NCBI GenBank assembly: GCA_023333565.1
Contig: JAJKFH010000385.1
Location: 558,001-622,000, forward strand
Direction of reading: 5' to 3'
Length of the DNA: 64,000 nucleotides
DNA from: Puffinus mauretanicus
Lineage: Eukaryota > Chordata > Aves > Procellariiformes > Procellariidae
The stretch's first letter is position 1; each line of letters begins with the position of its first letter. Position numbers and translations under genes: made by a program. The notes under the pieces are model-generated. The model searched no databases, was not told where the DNA came from, and saw only the letters and a list, made by a program, of their open reading frames with translations. This document shows positions 45,001 through 60,000 of this stretch, piece by piece.

Positions 45001-48000
45001 GGGAATTTTGCTTTTCTAGCATGTATTTAATATGATTTACAGGTGCCATTAACGTAAGATTGATACCTGGATGCCAGTACTTCCACCCACATCCATCTGC
45101 TTCCAAAAATCGAAGGCTGTTTACAAAAATTCGGACCCATATGTTTATTTCTAGACAAAATATAAATGCAGATGCCAAGCATATGGGCAGTGGGTTAGCT
45201 GCAACTATTTTTCCAACTGTGCAGTTACAAGTTCTGAGCTTGAAAATCTGAACAATTCCTAATGTCAAGCTACACACATTCATTACTGTGATCCAGAAGA
45301 CAGCTTCTACAGCTGAATTTCCTGCCAAGTACTACCAACTGAAAGTTCCTTTGCGGCTTTTGTTTTATTATGGTTACAAATAAAACATGTTCCTTAACAG
45401 GAGGATGTCTTATTCTGAAAAGCACTTCTGAGTCTTATATGCCTTCTAAGTTCTGAGAAGTAAAGAAAAGTTAACATTCATGGCAGGCCCAGAGAATTTC
45501 AGTATTAAATAGCTGTTTGGACACTTCAGTCAGATTTTTGAAAACCTCAAAACTTTAAACATACTGTCATAATCTATTAATATAGGTATCTAGAAATTAG
45601 ATTTTTTTAGAAAATATTTTCATATTAACTTGAATTAGCTAATTGCAATTAAAATACTATTAACTAGTACTACTTGTACTAGTTAGCATACTAACTCCCC
45701 AAAACACATGTTAAGATCCAATCATCTTACTATGTCAGCTTTCTGTTTTTCTTCTCTATCTATTTCCATCAATCTCTGAACAAGACGATCTTCCAGATCC
45801 ACCCTTCTTCGACGGGCATCCACCTCTTCTTTCATTTGCTTTGTAACTGCCTCTTGATCTTTGATTAGATGCTGCCAAACACACAAACATAAATTATTGT
45901 TGCTAAGCTACTAACCCACATTTGTAATTCTGTCTCTTTAACATCTATTAGAATTTCATTAAAATAGTATTTGAATCCACACATCTCATCCCACTACATA
46001 TCATAACTGTCCAAGAAAGTGATAGTCCCTGCTGTTGTATCCACTTGGAATTACACTAAGCCTGAGTCATCACAGAGGTCTCGCAGGTTGATACTGATGT
46101 AATTCCATTTCCTGGATTACAGTGGAGCATAAAAGCAGAATTCCGACTTAAATGAATTAGATTAATCATGAAAATATTCTGCACTTTTATGGCACATTTC
46201 AGCCAAAACATCAAAATGTTTCACAAATATAAATCATGTTTCAAGGTACAGGGACTTGTAATAAACACATCTGCAGCTTGAATGCAGAGATGATTTGCCA
46301 AAGTAATACAAATCAACAATAGATCTAGAAATAGAATTTTAACTCTCACCACCTTTTCTTCACATTCATCAGGGCACATCTGCACAGTTTTCTGGAGAAG
46401 ACATAACCCCTTCCCAGGTCTGCAGGAATCTGTTGAGCTGGGTCAGCAGGGTACTGAAGCAAAGTTAACATACACAGCCTTCTAAGCTTGAATAGAGCCC
46501 CTCACTGACGGCAGTAAAACAGTTAACTCAGGGCATGGGCAGGGAAAGCCTGTCTACATAGAGTCTTGTGGGCAGACATATATCCTCAGTTAGTTAAATA
46601 ATTGCTACCTTTCTAGCCTAAAGAGGATGATCACTGTAGAATTAGTTCCCTTAAACAGCTGACTTTACATGTACTGGAACACAAATGAGCTTAGCCTGGT
46701 TTGCGTTATGTAGCCACAATACAGCTGGCCGTGTATTTAATAAATAAATGCTGAAAGAAATTTAGCCCAGTTATGCTCAGCATGGGTTATAAAAAGTCTG
46801 TGGCCAAAAGCTTTAAAAAGCCAAATATAAGCAGACACATGCTTCAAAATAAGGGTTAGCTATCTGGATGTCCACTTCTGCTTGCATTCCATCGGATCTG
46901 CAGGTATGCAATATGGGCACATGTAGCTGTGATTTCTAAACACTTAACTTACTATTCCTAACCAAAACGGACATTACTAAAGCCTTCCATCGGCAGTCTT
47001 GCTTTTCAGTCATTAACTATTCATAATAATTAACTTATATTTAACTTTAAACAGTATTATTGATTAAAACCCTTTATTACTGAATAGTGATCGTTTTGAA
47101 TTGTAAGTCAGTCATTTGAGAAAAGAACTGCACATTCCCGACGAACCATCCATTCTTTTTTGCTTAATGATGTTGTTGGCAATTAGACATTTTTTCATCA
47201 ACTACATCAATCTGCTATACTGTTCTCTCCAGAAAACGTAGATACCACAGATGAAAAGGTGGGAGTTTCTGGGATGAGGAACATATTGTTATAGACTTAC
47301 TTCTTATTTACACGTTCCTCGCTTCTCTCAACCAGCTGAGCACCCAGCTAAACCCTGCAGCAACCAAATGATACCTTTGCACAGGAGAAGAATAAAATGG
47401 GGAGGATACGGGTATTTTCTCCCATAAAACCAGATAACAGTGATTCTACTAAAGTTTTTATCAACAGAGAGTTGATTCTAAAAAAGGTATCAGAGAAGAA
47501 AGGGAAAAAAAACCAAGAAGGCCCCCTTTTTCCTTACGAAGTCTGGTTGAATGAACACAACCGAATCTGACAACTGCAAAGGAAGAACCATTAAATACAA
47601 ACATCTGTATAGTTCTCTAATAATTACCTGTTCAAAAAGCTGTCTTTGTGATTCAAGTTCCATCCGTCGTAATTCTACATCTTGAACAGTAGCAGCTGTT
47701 TCCTGCTCTCTCATGGATGCCTTGAGAAGAGAAACACATGAAAATACAGCAAAGGAGACATTCTTCTCCGTTAAAAAAACAATATCAAGAAGAATGTCCA
47801 AAACCCCAAGCCACATCCTACTTCTAAATTCTAGTGAACTTGCTGTCATACCATGAGTAACAGAAAATATTGCATATCAGAAGTACAGGGCAAGGTGGAA
47901 AAGAGGCACAGAAATAGTTTTGCATCCAGTCAAGCATATTAGGGAAATGTCAGGATTGATCTAGCGCTAATAATCTGCCAGATGCAGCTCCAAATCAACT

Positions 48001-51000
48001 AAGGAGTCTCTGAACCCAGAACGTTGTGAAGGACAGGACACAAATAGGGAAGTGGCCACTTTGCACCTGGCAGAACCTGTGCTGAGCTGGAGCTAACAAA
48101 TCTTACAGTGCCCTGACTGTGGAAAGAAACACACAGCTGCTCTGCAAAGTGTGGTGCTGAGACACGAGGAGTGGCCCTGCAAAGACTCGATTCATGCCCA
48201 CAAGGTTCAAAAGCTTCCATTCTCAGCATCTGCATGCCATGGTGCTCGAGCTAGTAACACGGGAGCAGAGCCAGGCCTGGCCAGAGGCCGCTGCGGAGCC
48301 TCTCAATCAATGGCAGAGTTAATTTGCAATCTGGATATACAGCCCACAGACAGCTGAGAATTCACTAGTCCTTTAAGGAGCTCATTACATTTTTCAACAC
48401 TGCCAATATATCTGGCTTTTATCAGGAATTTTGCCAGTTAAAGCAAGCCAGTGGAACATAGTAAGTGCCAAATAAAACTGTTAAATTATGCATTTGCCAC
48501 TTAAAGCTTCCACCTCATGCTAAATACACCTCTGGGCTCACAAATCACAGTATATCAACTGAAATTTTAATTATGCATTTTTTCCTTGTTTATTTTCACT
48601 AATAAACCTTCAAGAAAAGAATTGCTTGAGCAATACTCAGCCTTTCTCGCAATTTCGTCATCAAGACGTTTCAGTTCCATTTGACGCTGATCTTGCTGGT
48701 ATTTCAGAAAACGCCTTCTCGAAGCATCTAGAAATTGTAGTTCCTTTACTTTCAGTTCTCTTTTCACAGCAGCTAGTCTTCAAAGCCAAAACAAACAGAA
48801 ACAAGGGAACTTGTATATATGAAAGGTCAGTACCAAACAGCACAAACTTGCACTGCAGTTATCCATTAGTTACTATGAGCTAATCTCTAACTTACAAAGC
48901 TTAGGACAGTTGCTTTCATTCTTTTAAATTGTGCAGTTTTCATTTACGAGACAAAATTAAATTCACAGACATACAGACATCCTCTAATGGCAACATCCCC
49001 CATTAATCTTTGAAGTCCTGTGCCCTGTTTCTGTTCTACCTTAATAAGCACTAGTTTACTATTGCAATGATCCAGAACTGGAAACTATTCCTTACAATAA
49101 TTGCCAGTGCCCTGGTACCTCTTTCTGCACAAAACTAGTCCTAAGTTTATTTGGAAAATATCAAACTCTTTCAAGGAACAAAACTACAAACTCAAGAATT
49201 AGTTTGCAAAGAAAGGCTCACTGCTCTCTCTAAAAAAACCCCACAACTTACTCTGTAGGTTACAGAAGTTTAAGAGAAGCGCCTGTAGATGTGGTGCTTA
49301 GGGACACGGTTTAGTGGTAGACGTGGTAGCGTTAGGTTAATGGTTGGACTTAATGATCTTAAGGGTCTTTTCCAACCTAAATGATTCTATGATTACTTGT
49401 AGTTGATCTAAAAAACTATGGAGATGTTAAAATTTTCTTAAACCTTCACAACTGCAAAATGTACAAACTAACAGTTCAGCTTCAGTACTATCACAACTCT
49501 TTGCTCAGCAACTGACATATAAAGCAGTCTTTTTTCTAAATCCACTAGACATACAAGAATGCGCAGAGTCACTGATACTAGAAGTGACTCTCATTTGCAG
49601 TGTGAGTCTGCCCACAGTGCAAGTCTGAAGTCTCGGTGTGCAAACTCACAGCAATTGACTGCTTAAAAGCATTCACAATCTGAAGAGACCAGACAAAAGG
49701 CTGGGAGTTGAAACAGAAATATGAAGTGACTTGGCCTCTAATCTGCTGTATTCCCTCAGGCAAGGCAGTAATGCAACCCAGATCACTTCATTCCCACACC
49801 AAAATCTGACCCACCAGACCACACTCTTTCCCCACATTATAATTTATACAAATTAGTGGTTATTTCTCCTTTACTCATGGTTAAAAATGTAATAGCAGGA
49901 TACAGTAGCCAGGCCCCTAATGTTTCTTATATTATAGTACCTCTGCCTCTGTTCTGCCAGCTTCTCTTCTTCTTCCAGTAGCATTTTTCGCCTCTGTTCT
50001 TCAGCTTCTCGAAGTAATTCCTGCTTTCGATACCAGGCTTCATCTTCTGCTTTCTGTTCCTGTGCTTTAGCTTCTAATTCATGCGCTAATTGTCTAAATG
50101 GAAGCAGATCACCAGTTAACAATTCAGGCCAAGAAATTACTTGATTACTTAGAAATTGATGTCTGTACTAGCAAAGAACTGCTGCAATAAGATGTCATGA
50201 AAGAGTATGGCATCCCCTTTATGTACTGATAAAGTACATGAGGAAGAGTTACAATACTGACTGTTACAGACAACAGGGCATTTCAGATGAGTGCAGATAT
50301 TTTCTTCCACACATTCTTAACAAAAAATAGTTTCTAAAGGTGCTGTGGCATCATGGTACCCACTGATTTCAATAGCAAGCTAAGAACTCCTGGCCCTTCA
50401 CAGAAGTTTAGGCTCTGACTTACAAGCTTTCAAGTTTGAAGACTCGCAGCCCAATATTTTCTACGAGTTAACAAACATTTTTTGTTTAAGATAATTTAAC
50501 TTAAAAATGTGTCAAACCAAGTAACTCTTAACCTTTAGCAGCTATTTAAAGTCATCTTCCTGAATTTTCTTAATTGTCTCTCTTCTCAAGCATACAGATT
50601 ACAACAGAAGAAGGCAATTGTGTCCACCTGTCCCTCCCAGTCTGATACTGCCTTCAACATTCCCATTAATACCTCTCTCGTAAGTATTCAATTTCATCCT
50701 GTCTGATCCTCTCCCGTTCCCGAGTTTGATAATCCACAATGAACTTGGGATATTTATTAAATACAGGGTATTGTCCTTTTGTAAGTGGTATGAAGTCATC
50801 AAGCATACGCTGTGGATGGATATCTAGTGGTGTAGCCTCCATAAGATGATAAGCTTCCTTAATCACAACGTTGATGTCCAGGTTGTTACGATGATGAAAG
50901 AAATACTGTAAGAGACAAGCTTCCATTTACACTCTACAAAAGATAAAGCAAGTTTTTAATATACCTATTCGGGAATAATTAGGTAAATTAGCAAGATCTA

Positions 51001-54000
51001 TATTCCAAAAGTTTAAAAAGGGATTATTAAGTTAGCCCTATCAATTAGTAAAATATCACCAGCTCAAATGACTTGACCCAAACCTCTTCAAGTTGTAAAA
51101 GTATGCTCTGGTTCTTTTCCTTCTCTTCTAACGGCAGTTGCGTAAGGGATCTGGAAAGCTAGGTGTGAATTTAGAGTGTCCGACTGCCCGCACAGACTCT
51201 CCTACCACTGGATAAACCTCCCTCGACTTCTGGTGTTAAAACATGAAGCTTGGAAGTTCCTCTTCTTGAAGGACTATTCTTCCTGTCAAAGATCTTATTC
51301 ACCAAGAAAATCTTTAAATTGGTTATTATTAAATGTACCAATAATGTTGTCTGTTTAATATCTGTCAAACTGACTGCTCACAAGCACATTTTCAAGGTGT
51401 AACCCTTTGTTTGCCTACAGAGATGTTTTCATACGAAAAAAACTCCTCCTCCCATGTAAGGCTAAACATAGGGAAACATTTTCATTTAGCTTCAGAGAAC
51501 ATCAAGTAATACTGTCTAATTTTACAAATCTGAAAGCAAAATAATGAAACAACATGACAGAATGACTGTGTCTTGTCTCCACAGGCACAAGTTCATATTA
51601 GATCCCCAAAAAAGAGGCAGAATTATTTTGTGGTTGATGAACTATTGACATTTACAAAATGGCTTTTAGTGGCATTAGAAAGCTTATGAAAGCTTTTAAA
51701 GATCTCATTGCACGAAACGGCAGGAAATTGCTCAATATTTTACTCATTTATTGTATATTTGTCAGGTACTAGATGACGTTATTCAGAAACATGTAATAAT
51801 ATATTATTAATGGGGAAATGAAACATCTCCTTCTAACCTCCGTAACAACAGATAAAATGTTTTATATGTCTCTGTAAGTACCCTTTTATACGACTGACTT
51901 AAATATGAAGATGTTTACCTCAAAATCCCCTGTTTGATTACAGTGAAGCAAGGGAGCTCTGGAACATATAATATAGGCAACAACAATCATTAGAAAGTAC
52001 GTAGGATGGTTGGAGAAGATATTGTCAAAGACTTTCAGCCATTCTTCTCTTGTTAGAACCTCAGAGAACAGTGTTTCTAGAAGAGGCCAAGCATAAACCT
52101 ACATTATTTGGGAAAATGAACAAAATAGTCCGTTAGTACAATTTTACCATCCCTTTTAAAGAAATAATACGAATTTTTCTTGCCTTATACCAAGAATCTA
52201 CTGATTTATGAAAGAAACAGGAACTAAACCAGAATATTTGAATATAAGTTTTATCACCCACTATAAACATTCAAAATTAATATGGGGTGATTATAAATAA
52301 ATTTCTTATTTCACTGGATGTCGAAATCTTCTGTTTAGATTTGTGAAGCTAAAATCATCCCTAATGATAAGTAGGGATTACAAAATTAATTCATCGCACC
52401 TATGTCCACTTTAAAAAAAAAAAGTACATTTATGATTTGATAAGTAGATTTTCAAGCAATGTGGACTTAAAAACAAAGGACTTCTAAGAACTACAGTAGC
52501 ACGTATGTGAGATTTATGATCATGGAAAAGGAAAAGCTGCAGGAAAGCAATGATATATTCTTTACACTCCCATATCATTCACTGTTATTTAATGAAAACT
52601 CCCTCAGAAAAGAATTATTTCAAAATAAAAGACTAGTGCACTATCATTCACTGCAGTGACATTTTGTATACAAAAGTTGGCTAGAATATTACCTGTGAAG
52701 TCACATTGTGTTTTATTAAGTGCTGAAGTAGTTCTTTGTCATGATGTGCCAAAACATTTTCCATCATACTAAGGACATTAACTGGAGGATTGGGAAAATA
52801 CTCAAACCAGTGCTGACAAAAATTAACTGAAAGAGAAAAAAAAGCCCAACACAACCCACTGTAATCCAGACTGATAAACTCTTGACAACCTTAAGGTGTC
52901 GTTATAAAGGCTATGAATTTAAGAGGTAGGTTTAGGCACCAAAACCTATTTAAGATATTCCCCCATTCCTCTCTCCTAGCATGTATTCCTAAACCATTCC
53001 CACAGTACGCTGCTCCTCCAGCTGCACTGGCATGAGTGTTCGTGTCAGTACACTGTGAACCAGACTGGGGAACTAATCTGGCTCAAAAATAAAATGAAAA
53101 AAAGTCTGTGTGCTGTGGGACTAAGTGGTTGGAGGCAGATGGGAATACTTAAACCGGTATTTCTGTCTCATGAAACTACAGCCTGGATCAAGTAATTTTT
53201 AACATACTAAGAATAATTTCCGTAAACTTGGATACTTATTCACTAACTGCATGTGTTTGCAAAGTGGGTATGTATGCTTGGCAGCACATACCTTCTGTAG
53301 ACTTAGCAGCAGCTGCAACAACTAATTTAAGTGTAAAGCACTTTAATTTAGAATGTTTCTTCAGAAGACAGCCATAGCCAGCTTTCAGCCAAATGTCTCA
53401 TTTTGAGTTACCACATGCTTAGGACAACTAAACACAGTAAAACTTTAACAGAGATCATTCCCTTTTGACTGGGAGTGGGTGAGGTGGGTGTGTGTGACTA
53501 CTTTTCCCATGTCTCAGAGATTTTAGTTATTATAATTATGCTAGATACATTTGTTTTTACTGATTAGACTTTACAAATACTGTTAAACTGCTAACTTTTT
53601 GCTAGAAACACTGCAAAAGGGAGTCTAATATCTTGTTTTTATTTACAAGCAGGTTTTTGTTTTAAGTATACAGTTGCTACATATTAATTCCTGGCAACAC
53701 CTTTAGAAGGGAGCCTGATGACCTCTTAGGAAATACCTCATTCATTTCATCAGGAAAAGCTCTTTTGCATGGGAAAGCTTAAACATGTTGCAGCGTATTT
53801 GAGTTTTTAAAATCATTACTTACCTACTACTGTAGCAACAACTTCAAAGCAGATCAGCTGGTTGTTCTGGAATAATTTTACAAATGGGAATGCTAGCAAA
53901 GGAATATAAGGCGTCTCAGCAAAGATAGCAGACCAGTGAGCTAGAGCTGATAAGGTCCTATATGCAAAGGCAAACAAAGGTGTAGAAAACATTGATCCAA

Positions 54001-57000
54001 ACCCAAACAAAAATATAATATGCATTTTAGAACCACAACATAGAAAGACTGTAAACTTCAAGATAGATGCAGGATTATACGAGTTATAAAACCAAAATTG
54101 CATGAGGGCACTACTATTTAATTTTAGAATTTTCCTTACAGCTGATTCCAGTTATTGGAAACATTTCAGATCACTATATGAAAATAAAAATCTATAATAT
54201 TTAAATAAATATAAATATATATTTTACCTCTGTAAAACTCTCAGCAGTTTCCTACTTTTGATGGGATACTCATTTTGAATATTCACAAATGCACTGTGGG
54301 TACCCTTATCTATTAGGCTACTGAATGCTAAGTGGTTTTCAGGAAGTTGTAATAAGGAACGCCAAACAAACATCCTGCAATTAAAAAGCAGACTCAGTCA
54401 AGCAACTTCTCTTTCATAGGCCAGTAAACACAAGCAATTTTATTTTGTGCAAGCATGAACATGCACATGAACATACCTGTACTTTGCTGGATATTCTCCA
54501 AATCCTTTCAATAAGGCCCGCAGACGTTTCTTGTTTAATCCACCTGGCAATTCGTTCTACAAAATAGGGGATCAACAATAAATGTAAGGATTTCTCCTTC
54601 TTAATCTCTTTCCTTACACTCTAATTGATGATAGTAGCTAAATACTGAAGTTCCCAACATACTACATTTTTTTTTTAATATTGTGTCCCAACTATCCGTT
54701 TCATAATCCTAGGTATTTCAACAACAAAAAAGATAATTCAAAAGGTCATTCATCTATTGAACTCAAAGAACAGCTGCCACTGATTTCAGTCAGAAGCAAA
54801 TCAAACTGACTAAACTATATATAATTCAATGAGGTATACAGCCAAACCATAAAGAATATTGACATAAGGAATAGATCATATTGTGATGAATGTTACAGGA
54901 GGACATATATAGATATAGATGTGTATATACATGTGTGCATGTGTGTATATATATATGAGAATATATATACATATGAGATGCAAGACAGAGAGAGAGAAGA
55001 TGGCACAGTGATGACAGAAGGGAAATAAATGTAACAGTAATGCATCTTCTAAATAATTAATAAAAAATTAAATGGCTTCTAGGCGGACATTTGAGAGGTG
55101 CCAGTTTGCTAGCAGGGAAGCAGATCAGATCTAGCAAACATCCAAACGTGTCACAAATTGCTTGAACAACTTCAGAGGTACCCCAGGCTGACTGGAGGCA
55201 GCTCTGGCTGTGTCACGTAATACTGGAGTACGGGCTAAACAGAGAGAGGAAATGGTACTAAAACTCCTTCAATCCCCTCTCTGCTCAAACATCCAAGTGA
55301 ATCAGTGCCTGAACTTATTCTTTAAAGGAAGTGGCTAGATATTTTTTTGCAATGAATTTTAAATGCTGCAGACTGGAGAACAAAATATTTGCAACTTCTT
55401 CCTACCTCTTTATTTTCAACTGATTTGTTCACTTGCAGTTTTAGCAATCTGGTTTGAATTTTGCTTCCTTTAGATTTCCAAGGCCGCTCTGACCTTCCTG
55501 AAGTCATTCTCATTGTCAGTTTATTTGCCTCTGACGTGGACTTGGACCAATCTTCTACTACTTTGAACATGGGTGGTGGAGGCTAATATTAAGTGAAAAT
55601 ACCTTGGTTAACATCTTGTAAGACAGATTAAAGTAACACCATAATTTGACGTTTGCTTTACTTCATATGCCGTATTTTTGAGCTTGATGGCCATAGCAGG
55701 AAGAATAGAGACACATTTATACCATAAATAAATATATATGGACTGTATACTCCTGAATAAGTATGCCAGTGAACAAAACTGCCAGTAATAAACTAGAAAG
55801 ACTGTGAGAAGGTTTATGTAGCTTCCAAACCAACTCAAACATCATGTTATTTCCTTGTTTAGCAAACACTAAAATATAATTGGGATCATATAAATGTGTA
55901 TAATGTACTGTTCAGATTATTTACTTTAGTGTGTTTCTCAATGTCACTAAAATATTTTGCATTTCTATAGCACCAGTTGAAAAGAATACAAAAGACCTTT
56001 ACAAACTTTAATTAGTCTTCAGTGTCAGGGAGGTATTAATTCAATGTTGGAGATTGGGAAAGCAAGTAACAAAGTGGATATCCCAGTTCATGTCAAACCG
56101 GCAGCAAAAGTGCAAATGGAATGCATGTGTGACATCTTTACACATCCTTCCTCAGCTCCAACTCCATCATTATCCGAAGCTGGTTACTGTTTACTTCAAA
56201 GACATGGTGATTAAAGATATATGAATTCTGGATTTAGAAACCTGACTCTCATTAATAAATTACTTTAATAAAATAAGAACTGGTATTTAGAATGTTTGTT
56301 ATTTAGGAAGGATTAGGAGTATGATTGTGCCATAATGATGGGTGCTGGTATACAAGAACACAGTAGGAAGAACAAAATCACAGTAACAAAAACACCATTC
56401 ATGCCCGCAGTTTAAGACAGCATCAGTTGCAAAACATTTCCTATTGGAAACGGAACAGAAGCAGCACAATTACGCTGCTTCCATCTCCCCCAAAATGTCA
56501 TTACAAAGAGAAATTGGTCCATACAAATTGCTGTAGAAATAAATACCTCCTCCCAACACCAGAAACACAGTGATATATGTACTTTAAAAACATCGTATTA
56601 CTTGACAGGCTGGAGTAACTATGAAGGGAACTCTACAAGCCACTCTTTCTTTATTTGTAGTGTTAAATATGGCACTCCAACACATGTCTGCAAACTACTG
56701 CTGATACAAACGTTATGCAGACAAGTATCAACTTTAATGGGATTTACTGCTGTTTTAAGAAATGTAAAACACTCTACCTTATTTCCTTCTTGAGTCAAAG
56801 CTTGGACACTGTATAAATTAAGGCTACCATTTTCCATTACTGATGCAATATACCGTCCATTGGGGCTAGCTGCTGCTGTACTAATTCCTTCTTCACGACT
56901 CCCAATATCAAAAAGAAGTTTGCATGTTTCTATATGGATAAATCTCATAATGTTATCTTGACTTAACACTCCAAGGATCTATAAGTTAAAAGGATTCATC

Positions 57001-60000
57001 AATTAATATTGTCAATGTAAGACACAGAGGAATACCCAATTCAGCAATGACATTCCATTAAGCTAAAAGAGCAATTGAGCAAACATTTAGCACAGTAACT
57101 TCCCTTTTGTATGGTATGGGCCCATATCCCCAGTGTCCCCAAAAGCCCTCAACATATATGTGCTGAATCAACTCCAGTGTTAAGCTTTGTAAAAAACTCA
57201 CCTGGTTGGAGCCCCCATCGAAACTGTCAGGGAGGAATTCCAGGTGACGGACAGCTCGTACTTTTGCAGGCATCTGGATTATTCGTATCAACTGCTTTGA
57301 TTCTAAACACCATAAGTGAAGATGATTTGATTTTCCACCAGCTACAAAAATCCGGCCATCTCTGAATCACAGATGAGGCAAAGTTTCCATCAGAATACTA
57401 TAATTTAAGTTAGTATTAGCTAAAAAGAGAGAGATTGTACATTTCCTTCTATGCTCTCAAATCACTTTTGAATCTGTCATTAATCCTGTCATACTCTCCT
57501 GAAAGAACAAAATAGCTCCTAAATAATAAAATTTGCTTTTTTAAAGGATAGTTTAAACCTTATTTTAGTGGTCATTAAAAATCAACTTACTTTATTTCAA
57601 CTGCTGTGGGACGATATTAAAAACTGTTATTGATCCTTGCTGAAAGTATCAGTCACAGCAGAGTTCAAAAGCTTATCATAGTTCAATACTTCCACAAAAC
57701 ATTACAAATAAGGAAAGAAAACCTGCTTTAAAACTACAATTTTTGGAGTCTGCCTTTAGAATGTTTAAAATAGCAATTTACCTGGTAACTGCAAAGACCT
57801 TATAAAGTAATACAGAACCTTCTACGGGAGTTGGCAACTGGTATTTACAATGAAGAGTATCAAATTCCCATGCAAAAACAGAATTATCTTTGAAACAGCT
57901 GAGGATGGTGTTACTCAATGGAAGGAAAAAAACCTGGAAGAATATCGAAAAGAAAAAAAATGGAGTATGTTGTCAAGGAAGTACCCTTTAAATTGGACCA
58001 AAGTGCATGGCAGAATAAAACACAGCAAGAAACCATGACATATGGCTATTACTGTAACTGTGTAATGCAGCTGCAATGCAAGGCTGAGATCCCACAGGCA
58101 GCGGGTCCCCCTCCTTTGTTACAGCCGAAGCAGGCCTGCTCTCCCTTGCAGTGGTTCAGAACTTGTCGTACCCTTTGCTAAGCCAGTTTAACTCACCGAA
58201 ATGACACCAATTTTTATCTGTGTTATTTTTATGAATGTTAAACCGTCTTGTGGAGGTTTCTGATGAGTGCCAGAGAGGACGTAATATAAACGGTGGGAAC
58301 GTGAACCCAGGAGCAGGAAGGGATGGGCCAGAACTGCTCATTCAACAACTGCTTGTTGTATCTTCTACAAACTGGCTTCAGCATTCAAATAGTACCAAGA
58401 GCCTGCAAATGCACTCTATGAAGCATTCACCTGTAGACTTAAAACTCCTTAGTTTTACGTACAACTATTAAAAGTGAAAAATATTGTAGAAAGTTTAGCA
58501 GTGTATTCTCCAACTATGAAATGCGGATTTTACTGTGAGGATGAATGAAGATAAAACCAGAAAGCTTATGAATTTTTTTTTTCAATTATTCTGAACATGC
58601 TTATTGTTTTTGTGTAATCTCTTTCAATAAGGAAAAAAAATGGATTATTTACATTTTTGGATGTCATCAGATACATTCCTGCTTAATGACAAATTATTGG
58701 TTTAGATCAGAGGTTCTATTTTCGCAGCAGCACATGCAGCTTCAGCAAATTCCTTGTACCTATAATTTTGAAGGTTAAATTGAAAATGTCTTCTGGTATC
58801 TGAACATTGAGGCACTACCTGAAGGACTCACTGGCTGAGATTTAGAGTCAGTGCTACGAAGTTCAGAGTTTTGGTCTGAATGGTCTCTTGGGGCCTTGAA
58901 TATCTGTAAATCTGGGTACGTGGGATGGGATTCATCTTGCTGAATGTTAGTGACTGAAAGTTGGAAGTTCAGGCCAAATTAATCACTTTACGGTGAGCAA
59001 AAGTTACCTGTAGGGAAAGAGTCACCTCACCTACCAGAGTCATTTATCTTCAGACAGACTGAGCTGTCTGTCCTCCTTCAGGGACCCTGAGGAAGTCTAG
59101 ACAATGAATTGAGAGCAGAAGCCTATCATATAGATGGATGAAGTTTACATTTTGGTAACGTGGAGTACTGAACAGTTCCTCATTTTCTGCTTTGCCCTAG
59201 AAAAATACCAAAGACGGTCACAAGCAGCTGTTGAATAAGCAGTGATGCTTTGAAAATGGTCATTATAGATGTCTTCTCTTAGCTCTTCTATCTCATTTTT
59301 TTTCACCTGCTATGCTTACAGTGTGCAGCTCAGTCTCTGTCTTTTTAAATTAGCTTTGCCCCACACCAGCTTAACAGAAGGTGTATGTTGGGCTTAAGTA
59401 AAGAGGCACCAAAAAGTACACCGCAGAGATTGGTATGACACTACTACGATGACTCAGACAGCAAGCAAGAATCCAACTTCGGACAATGAGCGTTAGGGCT
59501 GTGGTCTAATAATAAACCTGATCTTTAATAAAGCTCTTATCTGTATGTCTTATGGGACGTGGGATGGGAGTAAGTATCATTATTTCTATTCTAAAGACAG
59601 GAAAGTGAAATCCAGATAAATTGCGTTATTTGCATAATGTCCTATCAGAAATGGTAGAGCCAAACCAAAAGTGCAGGCTCTTGATTCCCAAACAGTGATT
59701 TATTCATTCAACCATAGTCACTATTGTTTGGATTCAAAGGTTATTTCCATACTGTAACACCCTGATCCTACCAAATTCCAAGAGCCATTTATCAGTAAGA
59801 AGCCCCTAAACATGGCCTACACAAAGAAAGATACTGAGCAGTAGAAAAATCTTGTCCACTAAAGAAACACAGCCATCTTTGGAGGGAAGACACAATAATT
59901 ATTTTAGCAACATGCACTACACACCAGTTTTAATAAAACAAACAAACAAACAAAAATTTATGCGTGACCTTCCACAGTAATTGCTAGGTGACTATTTCAG

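Noticed and set aside
44948..45328. 126-codon minus-strand frame in a TBC1D31 intron, membrane-protein-like
   Set aside because: Hydrophobic runs come from AT-rich sequence. There is no family similarity, and it does not join the neighbouring exons in phase.
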